A stretch of DNA of 14,568 bases from Clostridiaceae bacterium. GTDB lineage: Bacteria; Bacillota; Clostridia; Oscillospirales; Acutalibacteraceae. This document shows, in pieces, positions 1 through 7,133 of the stretch. Location: positions 1 to 14,568 of the forward strand of contig JAEDIL010000043.1 of NCBI GenBank assembly GCA_016292455.1, written 5' to 3'. Below the pieces are notes generated by a model that saw only the letters and a program-made list of their open reading frames with translations, made no database searches and was not told the origin of the DNA. The translations under genes and the position numbers were made by a program. The number at the start of each line of letters is the position of its first letter. Position 1 is the stretch's first letter.

Positions 1-199
1 CGCCGCAGGCGATGAAGCGCAGAGCCTCACCCTTGCTTTCCCGGCAGCGCGTGCGGACATATTCCGTTGCGTCACCGACGGCGCGGGTAACATACACCTC
101 GCAGTCAGCACTTTCGGGAAGGTTCGCAATGGCTGCGCGCAGCTTCTGCTCGTTGTCAGATGCGCCTGCATGGGGATTGACAATAAAAACATGTTTCAT
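1..199 (-). CDS. Diacylglycerol kinase-type lipid kinase, N-terminal part (cut by window edge)
   Basis: Only the first 66 codons are present; the gene runs off the left edge. The protein begins MKHVFIVNPHAG, the nucleotide-binding start of the DAGK catalytic family (YegS/BmrU/DgkB type), and residues 61-66 read RFIACG, the beginning of the family's GGDGT motif. Members phosphorylate diacylglycerol or related lipids with ATP at the inner membrane face, often returning diacylglycerol to phospholipid synthesis. The ATG at 199-197 is supported by AAGGAG about nine bases upstream and by an excellent promoter further up. The motif that would confirm activity lies outside the window. The exact lipid substrate cannot be told from this piece. 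The family call is fairly sure. Confidence 0.8.
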   Translation of the reverse strand, partial: MKHVFIVNPHAGASDNEQKLRAAIANLPESADCEVYVTRAVGDATEYVRTRCRESKGEALRFIACG

Positions 200-240
200 T
201 TCGTATCTCTCCTTTTCCTTACACTTTTCCTATCCGATAT

Positions 241-267
241 TCATACCTACGTAAACGACAGGTATGA
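241..267. promoter_or_regulatory. Inverted repeat in the lipid kinase leader
   Basis: TCATACC (241-247) and GGTATGA (261-267) form a 7-bp inverted repeat separated by 13 bases. It lies in the leader from the main promoter and overlaps the -10 and expected start of the weaker candidate promoter. It could be a protein operator or an RNA hairpin. The arms are short, so chance cannot be excluded. Confidence 0.3.
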
Positions 268-331
268 TTATACACCAAAGATCTGATAAACCCAACGGTT
301 TTATTGACAGCAAACGTTGCCTGATATACTC

Positions 332-360
332 ATTATAGCATGGCAAAAAATTGCTGTCAA
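332..360 (-). promoter_or_regulatory. Consensus sigma-A promoter of the lipid kinase gene
   Basis: On the minus strand the -35 TTGACA (360-355) and -10 TATAAT (337-332) both match consensus exactly, with a 17-base spacer. Transcription would start near 325, giving a leader of about 125 bases. The -35 lies inside TTGCTGTCAA (351-360, plus strand), whose exact reverse complement TTGACAGCAA sits at 304-313 just past the start point. This suggests an operator or an opposing promoter. A second, weaker candidate on the same strand is TTGGGT (295-290), 17 bases, TATAAT (272-267). Confidence 0.8.
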
Positions 361-407
361 TTGTGATAATAGCTTAATAGCTGCGGCTGAATTGGTATAA
401 ATTATAT

Positions 408-457
408 AGCAAATCCGCAGTCGGACCGCTGATAAAAGTCCCGGCTGCGGATTTGCT
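408..457 (-). terminator. Hairpin after the esterase gene, likely operon terminator
   Basis: AGCAAATCCGCAG (408-420) and CTGCGGATTTGCT (445-457) form a perfect 13-bp inverted repeat with a 24-base loop. The loop can extend the stem imperfectly (TCGGAC with GTCCCGG). It lies 43 bases beyond the esterase stop. Flanks are A/T-rich on both sides without a clean T-run, so it may work on either strand. It is the only strong stem between the esterase and the lipid kinase. Confidence 0.6.
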
Positions 458-500
458 GTTCGGTTTATTTTGTGTTTTCAGAATCGGATTTTTCGCTCTC

Positions 501-1409
501 TCAGGCGCGTTCCCTTTCGCGAAGCTTGCTTTTGAAAAAGTCTGTCATCGTCTTGATTTCGCGTGTTGCAGGCGGTGAATAGGGGTCAACAACGCTGAAA
601 ACATGCGGAAGCTTTTTTCCGTTCAGCCGCTCGGTGTAGAAACAGAACACATTTTCAACGCCGTGGCGGTCAAGGATAGCGTGCAGCTTTTTTGCCTGAG
701 TCTGAATGAAGTCGCCGCTTGCGGAAACGATATAGAACGGCGGAAGACCGAGATAAGCAACGTTTGTGTAGTCCATATACTTATAAAGCGGATTTTCCTT
801 GGGTTTGTCTCCGAGGAGAGATTTGAGGTTGGCGTTCATCATAAAATTCGGAGAGCAAAGGTCAACTGCCGGGCAGATTGCACCGATTGCCCTGAAACAA
901 AGAGAGGGCGCAACGTCAAAATCCTTCTGCATTCTTTCATTGCCGCAGATTGCTGCGGAAAGGCAGACGAACTGCCCTCCTGCGCTGTCGCCGACAAGGA
1001 AAATGTTGTCTGTGTCCGCCGGATATTCCGAAAGATTTTCATGGAGCCACGAAAAAGCGGAGAAAATATCCTGAATCTGCTCTTTGATTGAGCAGTTGAC
1101 GGCAAGGCGATAGTTGATTGAAGCAACAAGAAAGCCTTTTTCTGCCAGTTTGAGGCAGTAATATTTGTTGATTTCTTTATAGCCGTAAAGCCAGCCGCCG
1201 CCGTGAACATCAACTATCACCGGGAGCTTGCCCTTTGTTCCCTCGGGATAATAAATGTCAAGAAGGTGCTCTCTTTTTCCGTCTTCAACATAGGGAATGT
1301 CACAAAGCTGGGTGATGCCCGGCGTCGGAGTCTGGGAAGCAATGCGCTTTGCATCGCTCTTTTCAACGAAAGACCAGAATTTCAGAAGGATTGGCTTAAA
1401 AACGTCCAT
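501..1409 (-). CDS. Alpha/beta-hydrolase esterase (hormone-sensitive-lipase/acetyl-esterase type)
   Basis: A 302-residue cytoplasmic esterase with no signal peptide. It carries HGGGW (69-73, the oxyanion-hole motif), the nucleophile elbow GDSAGG with Ser142, Asp233 in SGDFI and His269 in LPHVF, so the Ser-Asp-His triad appears complete. The family (Aes-like, alpha/beta-hydrolase fold 3) cleaves short-chain acyl esters and often removes acetyl or aryl-acyl groups from sugars or xenobiotics. The ATG shares one base with the GH3 stop (TAATG), and AGGAGG lies nine bases upstream inside the GH3 coding end, so translation is probably coupled. As last gene of the MATE-GH3-esterase unit it may deacylate substrates or products of the glycosidase. 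The fold and triad are sure; the substrate is inferred. Confidence 0.9.
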   Translation of the reverse strand: MDVFKPILLKFWSFVEKSDAKRIASQTPTPGITQLCDIPYVEDGKREHLLDIYYPEGTKGKLPVIVDVHGGGWLYGYKEINKYYCLKLAEKGFLVASINYRLAVNCSIKEQIQDIFSAFSWLHENLSEYPADTDNIFLVGDSAGGQFVCLSAAICGNERMQKDFDVAPSLCFRAIGAICPAVDLCSPNFMMNANLKSLLGDKPKENPLYKYMDYTNVAYLGLPPFYIVSASGDFIQTQAKKLHAILDRHGVENVFCFYTERLNGKKLPHVFSVVDPYSPPATREIKTMTDFFKSKLRERERA

Positions 1410-3856
1410 TATTCATCGCCTCCTAGCTTGTTGTTTATTGCCATATTGAGAACATGCATAGCGCAGCGCTGGGCTTCGCCGAGTGTGAGACCTGCCTTGA
1501 CGCTTTTTGCAAAGGTGCCGTCTGGTTTTTTCTTTCCTGCTCTCGGACCGCCGGGCATGAGTACGTCAACGCCGGCGCGGATGCGGTAGCCCTGGTCAAT
1601 GATTCCGGGGAACTCGTGGCTTTCGTCTTTGCGCATCCACCAATCGGTCATGACGTTACCCTCATAGCCCCATTCGCCGCGCAGAATTGTTGTAACAAGG
1701 TCATAATGGTAATGACCCCAGACGCCGTTTATTTTGTTGTATGAGGTCATAATGTTGTGAGGCTTTGCTTTTTTGACGCAGATTTCAAAGCCTTTGAGAT
1801 AGATTTCGCGCAGTGCCCGCTCTGAAAGACGGGAGTCGTTGTGGGTTCTGTTCGTTTCCTGGTTGTTGCAGGCAAAGTGCTTCGGGCAGGCGGAAAGCCC
1901 GCCGCCCTGAACGCCGAGAACAACCGAGGTGGCTGTGAGACCGGAAAGCAGGGGATCTTCCGAGAAGTATTCAAAGTTGCGTCCGCAAAGGGGATTGCGG
2001 TGAATGTTCATTCCGGGCGCAAGAATAATGTCGCTGCCACGGTCGTGCATTTCTCTTGAAAACTCAGAATAGAGCTTCTGAACAAGCTCCTTGTCGAACG
2101 TGCAGGCAAGAGCGGCGCCGTTCGGAAGCAGCGAGCAGGTTGCCGCAAGGCGGATTCCGCTCGGACCGTCTGTGGTTGTTACGGGAGGAACCCCTTTTTC
2201 ACGCAGGGAGGGGAGAACACCGGCCATTACGCCGGCGTTGCCCTTTGCACCGAGCGGATGATTCATAATGTAGTCGCCGCGTGTGATTGCTTCAAGCTCG
2301 TCAAAGGAAAGCTGAGCCACAAACTGCTCCATGGTAACTTTTCCGGTTTTGACATCAATGAGCTTGTAGCCGAGGTCACCCGTCATCGGAATTGTTTCGG
2401 GAAGGTTTTTGAGTATGCGTTCTCTAAGATTTTCACGCATTACGGGCGCGCGTTCAAGAACACCCTTGACGTTTCCGTTTTCGTCGGTAACCGCTTTGAG
2501 TCGGTCAAAGGGGAAGCGGGCGTCCGGCGCGGCAGCCTGAGAAAGCTTTTGAGTGACAACGGTTGTGGGCAGAGTGTAGCTTCTGACCTTTTCGGCTTCG
2601 CGGACGTTTGAACCCAGATAAAGCTCATACTCACCTTTTTCAAGAACATAGCAACTCTTGTTTCCGGTTGCGCCGCCGTCATCGTATGAAGCAAAATCGG
2701 AAAGGTTGAAGCTGAGTTTCAGCTTCTGGCTTTCGCCGCTTTTGAGTTCCTTTGTTTTTTCGTAGCAGACAAGAACTCTTGAAGCTTTGCCGAGTCTGCC
2801 CTGCGGAGCTGAAAGGTAAAGCTGAAGCGTGTGCTTTCCGTTTCTTTCGCCGGTATTTTTTACGTCTGCCCAGAGATTGATTTCATAGCCGGACTTCGTA
2901 ACTCTTGTGACGGTGGTCTCAAAGCTTGTGTAGCTCAGACCGAAGCCGAAAGGATAAAGCACCTTGTTTTTGCAGAAAGTTTCAAAAAAGCGGTAGCCGA
3001 CAAAAATATCCTCGGTGTATTCGTTATACTGCCTGTTGCCGAAGAATCTTGCCGAAGGATAGTATTCATATTTTGCGGCGATTGTGTCCGCAAGACAGCC
3101 GCACGGAGAAACCGCACCGGAAAGCACATCGGCAACGCTGTTGCCGCTTTCCATTCCGCCCTGCCAGACATAGAGAATTGAGGAAATGTCAAATTCATTT
3201 ACCCATGACATATCCATAATTCCGCCGCAGTTGAGAACAACAACTGTCTTTTTGAATTCACCGCAGACCTTTGAAAGCAGCGAACGTTCCTCGGGTGAAA
3301 GGTAGTAGCATTCATTTGTCAGGGTGTTTTCCCTGTCTTCGCCGGCGGCTCTGCCGATTGCAATGACGGCTGTGTCACTTTTCTGCGCAGCCTCATGAAC
3401 GGTCTTTTTGTCAATCGGCATTTCTTCATAGCTCATCTGCCATGAACCCCAGAAGCCTTCATCGGGAGTGTTTATTTCACACCAGCTGTCATAGATTCCG
3501 GCAAGTTCTTCGTTGAGCGTAATGTTTTCGTTTGCCCTCAGACCGTCGAGCAGGCTGATATGATACGGAGCGTTGACATCGCCGCCCGAACCGTAACCGA
3601 CGTAGAACCAGTCTTTCTGAACTCTGCCGAAAACTGAGACGACTCTGTCCTTTGAAATGGGAAGAACACCGTTTTCGTTTTTGAGCAGAACAATACCCTC
3701 TGCACCGACCTTGCGGCAAAGGGAACGGATTTCATCGCTTGAAGCTTCCTTGCTGCCGCTGCCCGCTTTGGTTTGTGCAACAGAATCGGTGACGGAGTTG
3801 ACTACTACTGCAACAGAGTGAATAACTTGCTGTTTGATTTTTTTTCGGATACCCAT
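1409..3856 (-). CDS. Glycoside hydrolase family 3 beta-glycosidase with inverted domain order
   Basis: An 815-residue GH3 enzyme in circularly permuted order. The usual C-terminal alpha/beta sandwich comes first (about 45-310, beginning LLKNENGVLPIS), then an FnIII-like domain (about 311-430, after YPFGFGLSYT), then the TIM-barrel catalytic domain at the C-terminus (about 500-810). Barrel motifs are DGPSGIR (563-569), GRNFEYFSEDP (625-635), KHF (659-661) and VMTDWW with the predicted nucleophile Asp738. The acid/base is probably a Glu in AGEDRE (171-176), matching the SGEG-type loop of relatives. Known family members with this order (Ruminococcus albus, Butyrivibrio fibrisolvens) are beta-glucosidases; other beta-glycosides remain possible. 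There is no clear signal peptide, so it likely acts inside the cell on imported oligosaccharides or glycosides. AAAGGAGG lies six bases before the ATG. The gene follows the MATE gene after 43 bases. Confidence 0.93.
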   Translation of the reverse strand: MGIRKKIKQQVIHSVAVVVNSVTDSVAQTKAGSGSKEASSDEIRSLCRKVGAEGIVLLKNENGVLPISKDRVVSVFGRVQKDWFYVGYGSGGDVNAPYHISLLDGLRANENITLNEELAGIYDSWCEINTPDEGFWGSWQMSYEEMPIDKKTVHEAAQKSDTAVIAIGRAAGEDRENTLTNECYYLSPEERSLLSKVCGEFKKTVVVLNCGGIMDMSWVNEFDISSILYVWQGGMESGNSVADVLSGAVSPCGCLADTIAAKYEYYPSARFFGNRQYNEYTEDIFVGYRFFETFCKNKVLYPFGFGLSYTSFETTVTRVTKSGYEINLWADVKNTGERNGKHTLQLYLSAPQGRLGKASRVLVCYEKTKELKSGESQKLKLSFNLSDFASYDDGGATGNKSCYVLEKGEYELYLGSNVREAEKVRSYTLPTTVVTQKLSQAAAPDARFPFDRLKAVTDENGNVKGVLERAPVMRENLRERILKNLPETIPMTGDLGYKLIDVKTGKVTMEQFVAQLSFDELEAITRGDYIMNHPLGAKGNAGVMAGVLPSLREKGVPPVTTTDGPSGIRLAATCSLLPNGAALACTFDKELVQKLYSEFSREMHDRGSDIILAPGMNIHRNPLCGRNFEYFSEDPLLSGLTATSVVLGVQGGGLSACPKHFACNNQETNRTHNDSRLSERALREIYLKGFEICVKKAKPHNIMTSYNKINGVWGHYHYDLVTTILRGEWGYEGNVMTDWWMRKDESHEFPGIIDQGYRIRAGVDVLMPGGPRAGKKKPDGTFAKSVKAGLTLGEAQRCAMHVLNMAINNKLGGDE

Positions 3857-3866
3857 ATATTTCCTC

Positions 3867-3881
3867 CTTTGAAGTTCAAAG
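3867..3881. promoter_or_regulatory. Near-perfect palindrome overlapping the GH3 ribosome site
   Basis: CTTTGAAGTTCAAAG has two 7-base arms around one central base and lies in the MATE-GH3 gap. Its left half overlaps the AAAGGAGG ribosome site of the GH3 gene (3870-3863 on the minus strand). It could be an operator or a weak RNA hairpin setting GH3 translation. No convincing -35/-10 pair was found in this gap, so an internal promoter is not claimed. Confidence 0.3.
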
Positions 3882-3899
3882 TATAATATGAAAATTTAT

Positions 3900-5306
3900 T
3901 TATCTGCTGAAATATTCCTCTTTTCCGCGCAGACCTTCCTTTGTGACGGGTCTGAGCCAGCGCAGCGAGCGATGTCGGATAACGCAGAATATGCTTTTCG
4001 GAATATCTTCTGCGAGATACGCAATTATAAAAACGGCAATGAAAGGAAGCCGCAATCCCTTTGCTGCAAGGAGAGTTGCAGGAATTGCAAGGAGCCACAG
4101 TGAGCCTATGTCACACAGCATTGCAAAAAAGGTGTCTCCGCCGGAACGGAAAATTCCGACAACCTGAACGTATGAAATCATTTTTACCGGAAGTTCGCAG
4201 CCCACAAAAAGGGTTATCATCAGCGCAGTATGCAGCGAAACGTCTGAAATATTGTTGCCGAGGTTAAATATTGAAACAAGCTGACTGCGGAAAACTATCA
4301 TCAGTCCGCCGACGAAAACGGCAACAAGAGGAACAAGGAGCGAAAACCGTCCGGCGTCCGTAACGGCGCGGTCAATTCTGCCTGAGCCGACGTTTTTCCC
4401 TACCATGATTATGCAGGCGTTGCAAAGCCCGACAAAGAAAGCAAACGAAAGGTCGGAAAATGTTTTGACAATTGTCACCGCGGCATAGTATTCATAGCCG
4501 ATATTCGAATACACTGCGTTGAGAATAACAATTCCGAGCGACCAGAGAGTTTCGTTGAAAACAACGGGCAGGGCACGCTTTGCAAATTCAAGCAGGTGCT
4601 TCGGACGAAAAGAAACAATGTCGTGGGGAGAGCGGACAAGCTCGTTTTTCTGGAAGAGAGAAATCAAAAGCAAAAGCACGGGACCCGACCAGGAGGAAAT
4701 GCAGGTTGCCGTTGCCGCTCCTTCAACGCCCATTTCGGGCAGCCCGAACCTTCCGAAAATCAGACCGTAATTGAAAAACGCATTGAGAACGGTTGTGACC
4801 ATTGAAACGTACATCGGCACTCTGACTTTTTCAATGTTGCGCAAAAAGCCCGAGAGAATAATCGTCAGCACAACTGCCGGATAGGAAAAGCAGGCAATTC
4901 TCATATAGCTGCTGCCCGAGGCAACAACCCGAGGATCGCTGTTGAAAATTCCGATTACCCGGTCGGGAGAAAGAAAAGCCGGAAAAAAGAATACTGCCGC
5001 AAGAGCGGTTATGCACAAAAGCGCAATGCCGAGAACGCGGCGCATTGCCCGGTGGTTCCTGATTCCCCAATACTGCGAGGCAAAAACAGACATTCCGGAG
5101 CAGATTCCGAAGCCTATGATGCTCATGAACCAACTCCACTGTCCGGCCATTCCGACCGATGAGAGCGCAACAGAGCCGAGCCGGCTGACCATGAGAGTGT
5201 CAATGATTGCAAAGGAGCTTGTCAGCATATTCTGAACGGCAATCGGAAAGCCGAGGCGCAGCGTAACACGCCAGAAGTCCTTATCTCCGAAGTGATTGGA
5301 AAGCAT
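3900..5306 (-). CDS. MATE-family multidrug/metabolite exporter
   Basis: A polytopic membrane protein of 468 residues, apparently 12 membrane spans in two MatE halves. The N-terminal half has LGFPIAVQNMLTSSFAIIDTLMVSRLG and the related repeat lies near ALPVVFNETLWSLGIVILN, typical of the NorM/DinF-like superfamily. Members use Na+ or H+ gradients to expel cationic drugs, dyes or metabolites. An ATG 21 bases upstream (5327) is in frame, but 5306 is preferred: AAAGGA lies nine bases before it, whereas 5327 has no ribosome site and would be only about six bases from the predicted transcription start. It is first in the operon with GH3 and the esterase, suggesting export of something released by those enzymes. 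Substrate and coupling ion cannot be read from the sequence. Confidence 0.92.
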   Translation of the reverse strand: MLSNHFGDKDFWRVTLRLGFPIAVQNMLTSSFAIIDTLMVSRLGSVALSSVGMAGQWSWFMSIIGFGICSGMSVFASQYWGIRNHRAMRRVLGIALLCITALAAVFFFPAFLSPDRVIGIFNSDPRVVASGSSYMRIACFSYPAVVLTIILSGFLRNIEKVRVPMYVSMVTTVLNAFFNYGLIFGRFGLPEMGVEGAATATCISSWSGPVLLLLISLFQKNELVRSPHDIVSFRPKHLLEFAKRALPVVFNETLWSLGIVILNAVYSNIGYEYYAAVTIVKTFSDLSFAFFVGLCNACIIMVGKNVGSGRIDRAVTDAGRFSLLVPLVAVFVGGLMIVFRSQLVSIFNLGNNISDVSLHTALMITLFVGCELPVKMISYVQVVGIFRSGGDTFFAMLCDIGSLWLLAIPATLLAAKGLRLPFIAVFIIAYLAEDIPKSIFCVIRHRSLRWLRPVTKEGLRGKEEYFSR

Positions 5307-5339
5307 GTTTCGTTTTCCTTTCCGCATAATTTTACTACC

Positions 5340-5368
5340 ATTATAGAGTAGCAGAAGAGAACTGTCAA
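5340..5368 (-). promoter_or_regulatory. Consensus sigma-A promoter of the MATE-GH3-esterase operon
   Basis: On the minus strand TTGACA (5368-5363) and TATAAT (5345-5340) are exact consensus hexamers with a 17-base spacer. The start point would fall near 5333, leaving a leader of about 27 bases before the chosen MATE start. This argues that the three genes are co-transcribed. No operator-like dyad overlaps it, so expression may be high and little controlled. Confidence 0.85.
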
Positions 5369-5431
5369 GGCAGATAAAGGATGTCGTGAAAACGAAATCT
5401 GTTTACCCGGTTTTTATTCAGGTATCATCCC

Positions 5432-5544
5432 AAAAAAAGGGGCTGTCGAATTCAGGCAGACCGAAGAGATTTTTTTGCCCACCCGCTGTGCCTTTGTACA
5501 GCTTTGGGGTAAAGAAAATGCTTTCTGCAACTGAATTCGACAGC
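5432..5544 (-). terminator. Long folded terminator-like element after the M28-like gene
   Basis: GCTGTCGAATTCAG (5442-5455) and CTGAATTCGACAGC (5531-5544) form a perfect 14-bp inverted repeat around 75 bases. Further pairing lies inside: GCAGA (5456-5460) with TCTGC (5524-5528), and GCTGT with ACAGC near 5475-5502. Read leftward from the M28-like stop at 5567, the closing arm is followed by CCC and a run of seven T (5438-5432), the mark of an intrinsic terminator. The loop is far longer than usual, so it may also be a small structured RNA or a MITE-like repeat. A terminator role is likely; the rest is inference. Confidence 0.6.
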
Positions 5545-5566
5545 TTTAAAAACAGCAGATGTCAGT

Positions 5567-7009
5567 TTATGAGTTTTCGTTTGCTTTCACCGAGCCGAGG
5601 ATGAGTGAATACGGGTCTGGTGAGCCGAGTTGATTTGAGGGTGTTTCGTCAATGAGAAGCACCATTTTTACGAACGATTGAAGCTGCTCATACATCAGGT
5701 CAATGTTGAACTTGCTCATTTCGTGATCCTCGCTGACTGTGGTCAGATAGTCCGGTGCCGGAACAAAGCCGATTTGCGGAATCCCGACGTTGCGAAGAGG
5801 CTGTCCCTCGCCGAAGTGCAGGAAGTTGTGCCCTTTGAGAGTGATTGTGCGCACAAGGGTTCTTCCTTCAAGCGAGCGGTAATAGATGTCGTCCATCGTT
5901 TTGTTACCCGTGTAGGCAAGCTCAGCGGAAATGTCGTTCGTTTTCTGATATACACCGTCAACATCTTTCCATTCGGTTGCGCCGAGGTGTTCAACCGCAA
6001 CTCCCGCAACGGCTTTGATGTGTCCGTTCTTTCCGTCCCACATATCGCGGTGATTTTTGAGCCACTTTGAGGAAGCCTGAATGTCATTCTGCTTGAACGC
6101 CGGAAGACGGAAATGACCTGTTACAAAGACGAAAATGACGCTTCTTTCAAGCTCGCACTGTTTCAGATATTTCATCATTGCGAGCATTGCGATTGCTCCG
6201 TTTTCCTCAACGCAGTTCACGCCGTCGGTGTGGGTGTTGACGATGATTGCCTCGTCCGGGTTTTTACCTTTGAGAACTGTGTAGAAGGATTCGGAATTTG
6301 AGCGCTTTTCGTGCTTCGCTTCAAGAACAAGTGTGACTTTGCTTTTTTGTTTTGCCGCTTGAAGAAGCTTTTCTCCTTCCTCCTCGCAGACCCAGAGGCA
6401 GGGAACACCCTGATAGTTGAGAATAAACGGAAGATACTGTCCCTTGACCATTTCCTTTGACATGCCCTGCCAGATGCAGATGACTGCTTTGACGCCGGCA
6501 AGTTTTGCGGCGGCAAGAAACGGAACGTTGACAAATGACGTTGCAACCGGACCTTTGTAATATTCGGGAATGTGGAGATCTTCGGGGAGCGCTTTTCTCT
6601 GATTAAAGGCAAGGCCGCTCGGAATTTCGCCAAGGTCGTGAACCTTGACAAGCGCAATTTTTCCGCTTGCCGGAAGATAGTTCAGATGTTTTCCGAAAAT
6701 TTCAACAATTTCTGCGGTGACGCCAAGGGGACCTGTTTCCCCGGAATACGGCCAGGCAGAAGACACTTCAATTGCTTCGTCACCGTTGTCTGAATGGAGC
6801 GTTATTGAGCTTGCAACCTCCTTCCAACGGTCAAAAGAGTAAAGGTCGCTGTATGTTGAAAGACCCATCTTTCCGATTTCGTCTTTGAGATAGGAGACAA
6901 AATCGCGCTGAGCGCCGGAACCGGTTGTCCTTACTCCGAAGCTGTTCATTTTTTCAACACCGGCAAGAATCTCTTCCTTTGAAACAAGTTTTTCTTTTTC
7001 AAAAATCAT
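5567..7009 (-). CDS. M28-like metallopeptidase-fold protein with PA domain, atypical active site
   Basis: A 480-residue protein without signal peptide. Residues 95-225 resemble a protease-associated (PA) insert, with GKIALVKV, AGVKAVICIW and GVPCLWV. The flanking parts resemble M28 zinc aminopeptidases: NTHTDG (258-263, His260), VEENGA where the family has a bridging Asp (Glu269), and GIPQIGF followed by His429. The usual catalytic Glu-Glu is replaced by Gly298-His299 in VTGHF, and the later Asp ligand by Glu340-His341. Activity is therefore uncertain; it could be a divergent subfamily or an inactive binding protein. The ATG at 7009 has AAAGGGG seven bases upstream; an in-frame TTG at 7027 lies within that ribosome site and was rejected. 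The gene has its own promoter and terminator, so it is probably a single-gene unit. Confidence 0.75.
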   Translation of the reverse strand: MIFEKEKLVSKEEILAGVEKMNSFGVRTTGSGAQRDFVSYLKDEIGKMGLSTYSDLYSFDRWKEVASSITLHSDNGDEAIEVSSAWPYSGETGPLGVTAEIVEIFGKHLNYLPASGKIALVKVHDLGEIPSGLAFNQRKALPEDLHIPEYYKGPVATSFVNVPFLAAAKLAGVKAVICIWQGMSKEMVKGQYLPFILNYQGVPCLWVCEEEGEKLLQAAKQKSKVTLVLEAKHEKRSNSESFYTVLKGKNPDEAIIVNTHTDGVNCVEENGAIAMLAMMKYLKQCELERSVIFVFVTGHFRLPAFKQNDIQASSKWLKNHRDMWDGKNGHIKAVAGVAVEHLGATEWKDVDGVYQKTNDISAELAYTGNKTMDDIYYRSLEGRTLVRTITLKGHNFLHFGEGQPLRNVGIPQIGFVPAPDYLTTVSEDHEMSKFNIDLMYEQLQSFVKMVLLIDETPSNQLGSPDPYSLILGSVKANENS

Positions 7010-7017
7010 AAAAATAC

Positions 7018-7055
7018 CCCTTTCCAAATACGTATATGATAATACATGGAAAGGG
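7018..7055 (-). promoter_or_regulatory. Hairpin enclosing the ribosome site of the M28-like gene
   Basis: CCCTTTCCA (7018-7026) and TGGAAAGGG (7047-7055) form a perfect 9-bp inverted repeat with a 20-base loop that contains the palindrome ATACGTAT (7028-7035). In the mRNA the 3' arm contains the ribosome site GGAAAGGGG of the ATG at 7009, and the 5' arm begins at or next to the predicted transcription start (about 7054). The fold would hide the ribosome site. A DNA operator just downstream of the promoter is the alternative. Confidence 0.5.
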
Positions 7056-7060
7056 TAATA

Positions 7061-7089
7061 TTTATAATAATCAAAATGTAAAATTGCAA
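7061..7089 (-). promoter_or_regulatory. Promoter of the M28-like gene
   Basis: On the minus strand TTGCAA (7089-7084), a 17-base spacer and TATAAA (7066-7061) make a good sigma-A promoter. It lies between the MBL-fold gene stop (7134) and the M28-like start, so the latter need not depend on uxaC transcription. No strong terminator was seen after the MBL gene, so some read-through is possible. Confidence 0.65.
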
Positions 7090-7133
7090 TTAAATCGTGT
7101 TAAAAAGACAAACAGTTTTTGAAAAAATGTATA

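Noticed and set aside
603..1091. Plus-strand 162-codon open frame
   Set aside because: It lies wholly inside the esterase gene, has no ribosome site and its peptide is cysteine-rich and unstructured; the esterase frame has full family motifs.
5307..5327. Upstream ATG for the MATE gene
   Set aside because: It has no ribosome site and is almost at the predicted transcription start, whereas the ATG at 5306 has AAAGGA at normal spacing.
7080..7133. A-run/T-run hairpin as terminator of the MBL-fold gene
   Set aside because: Only five A-T pairs can form around 7101-7121, with mismatches next to them; too weak to call.
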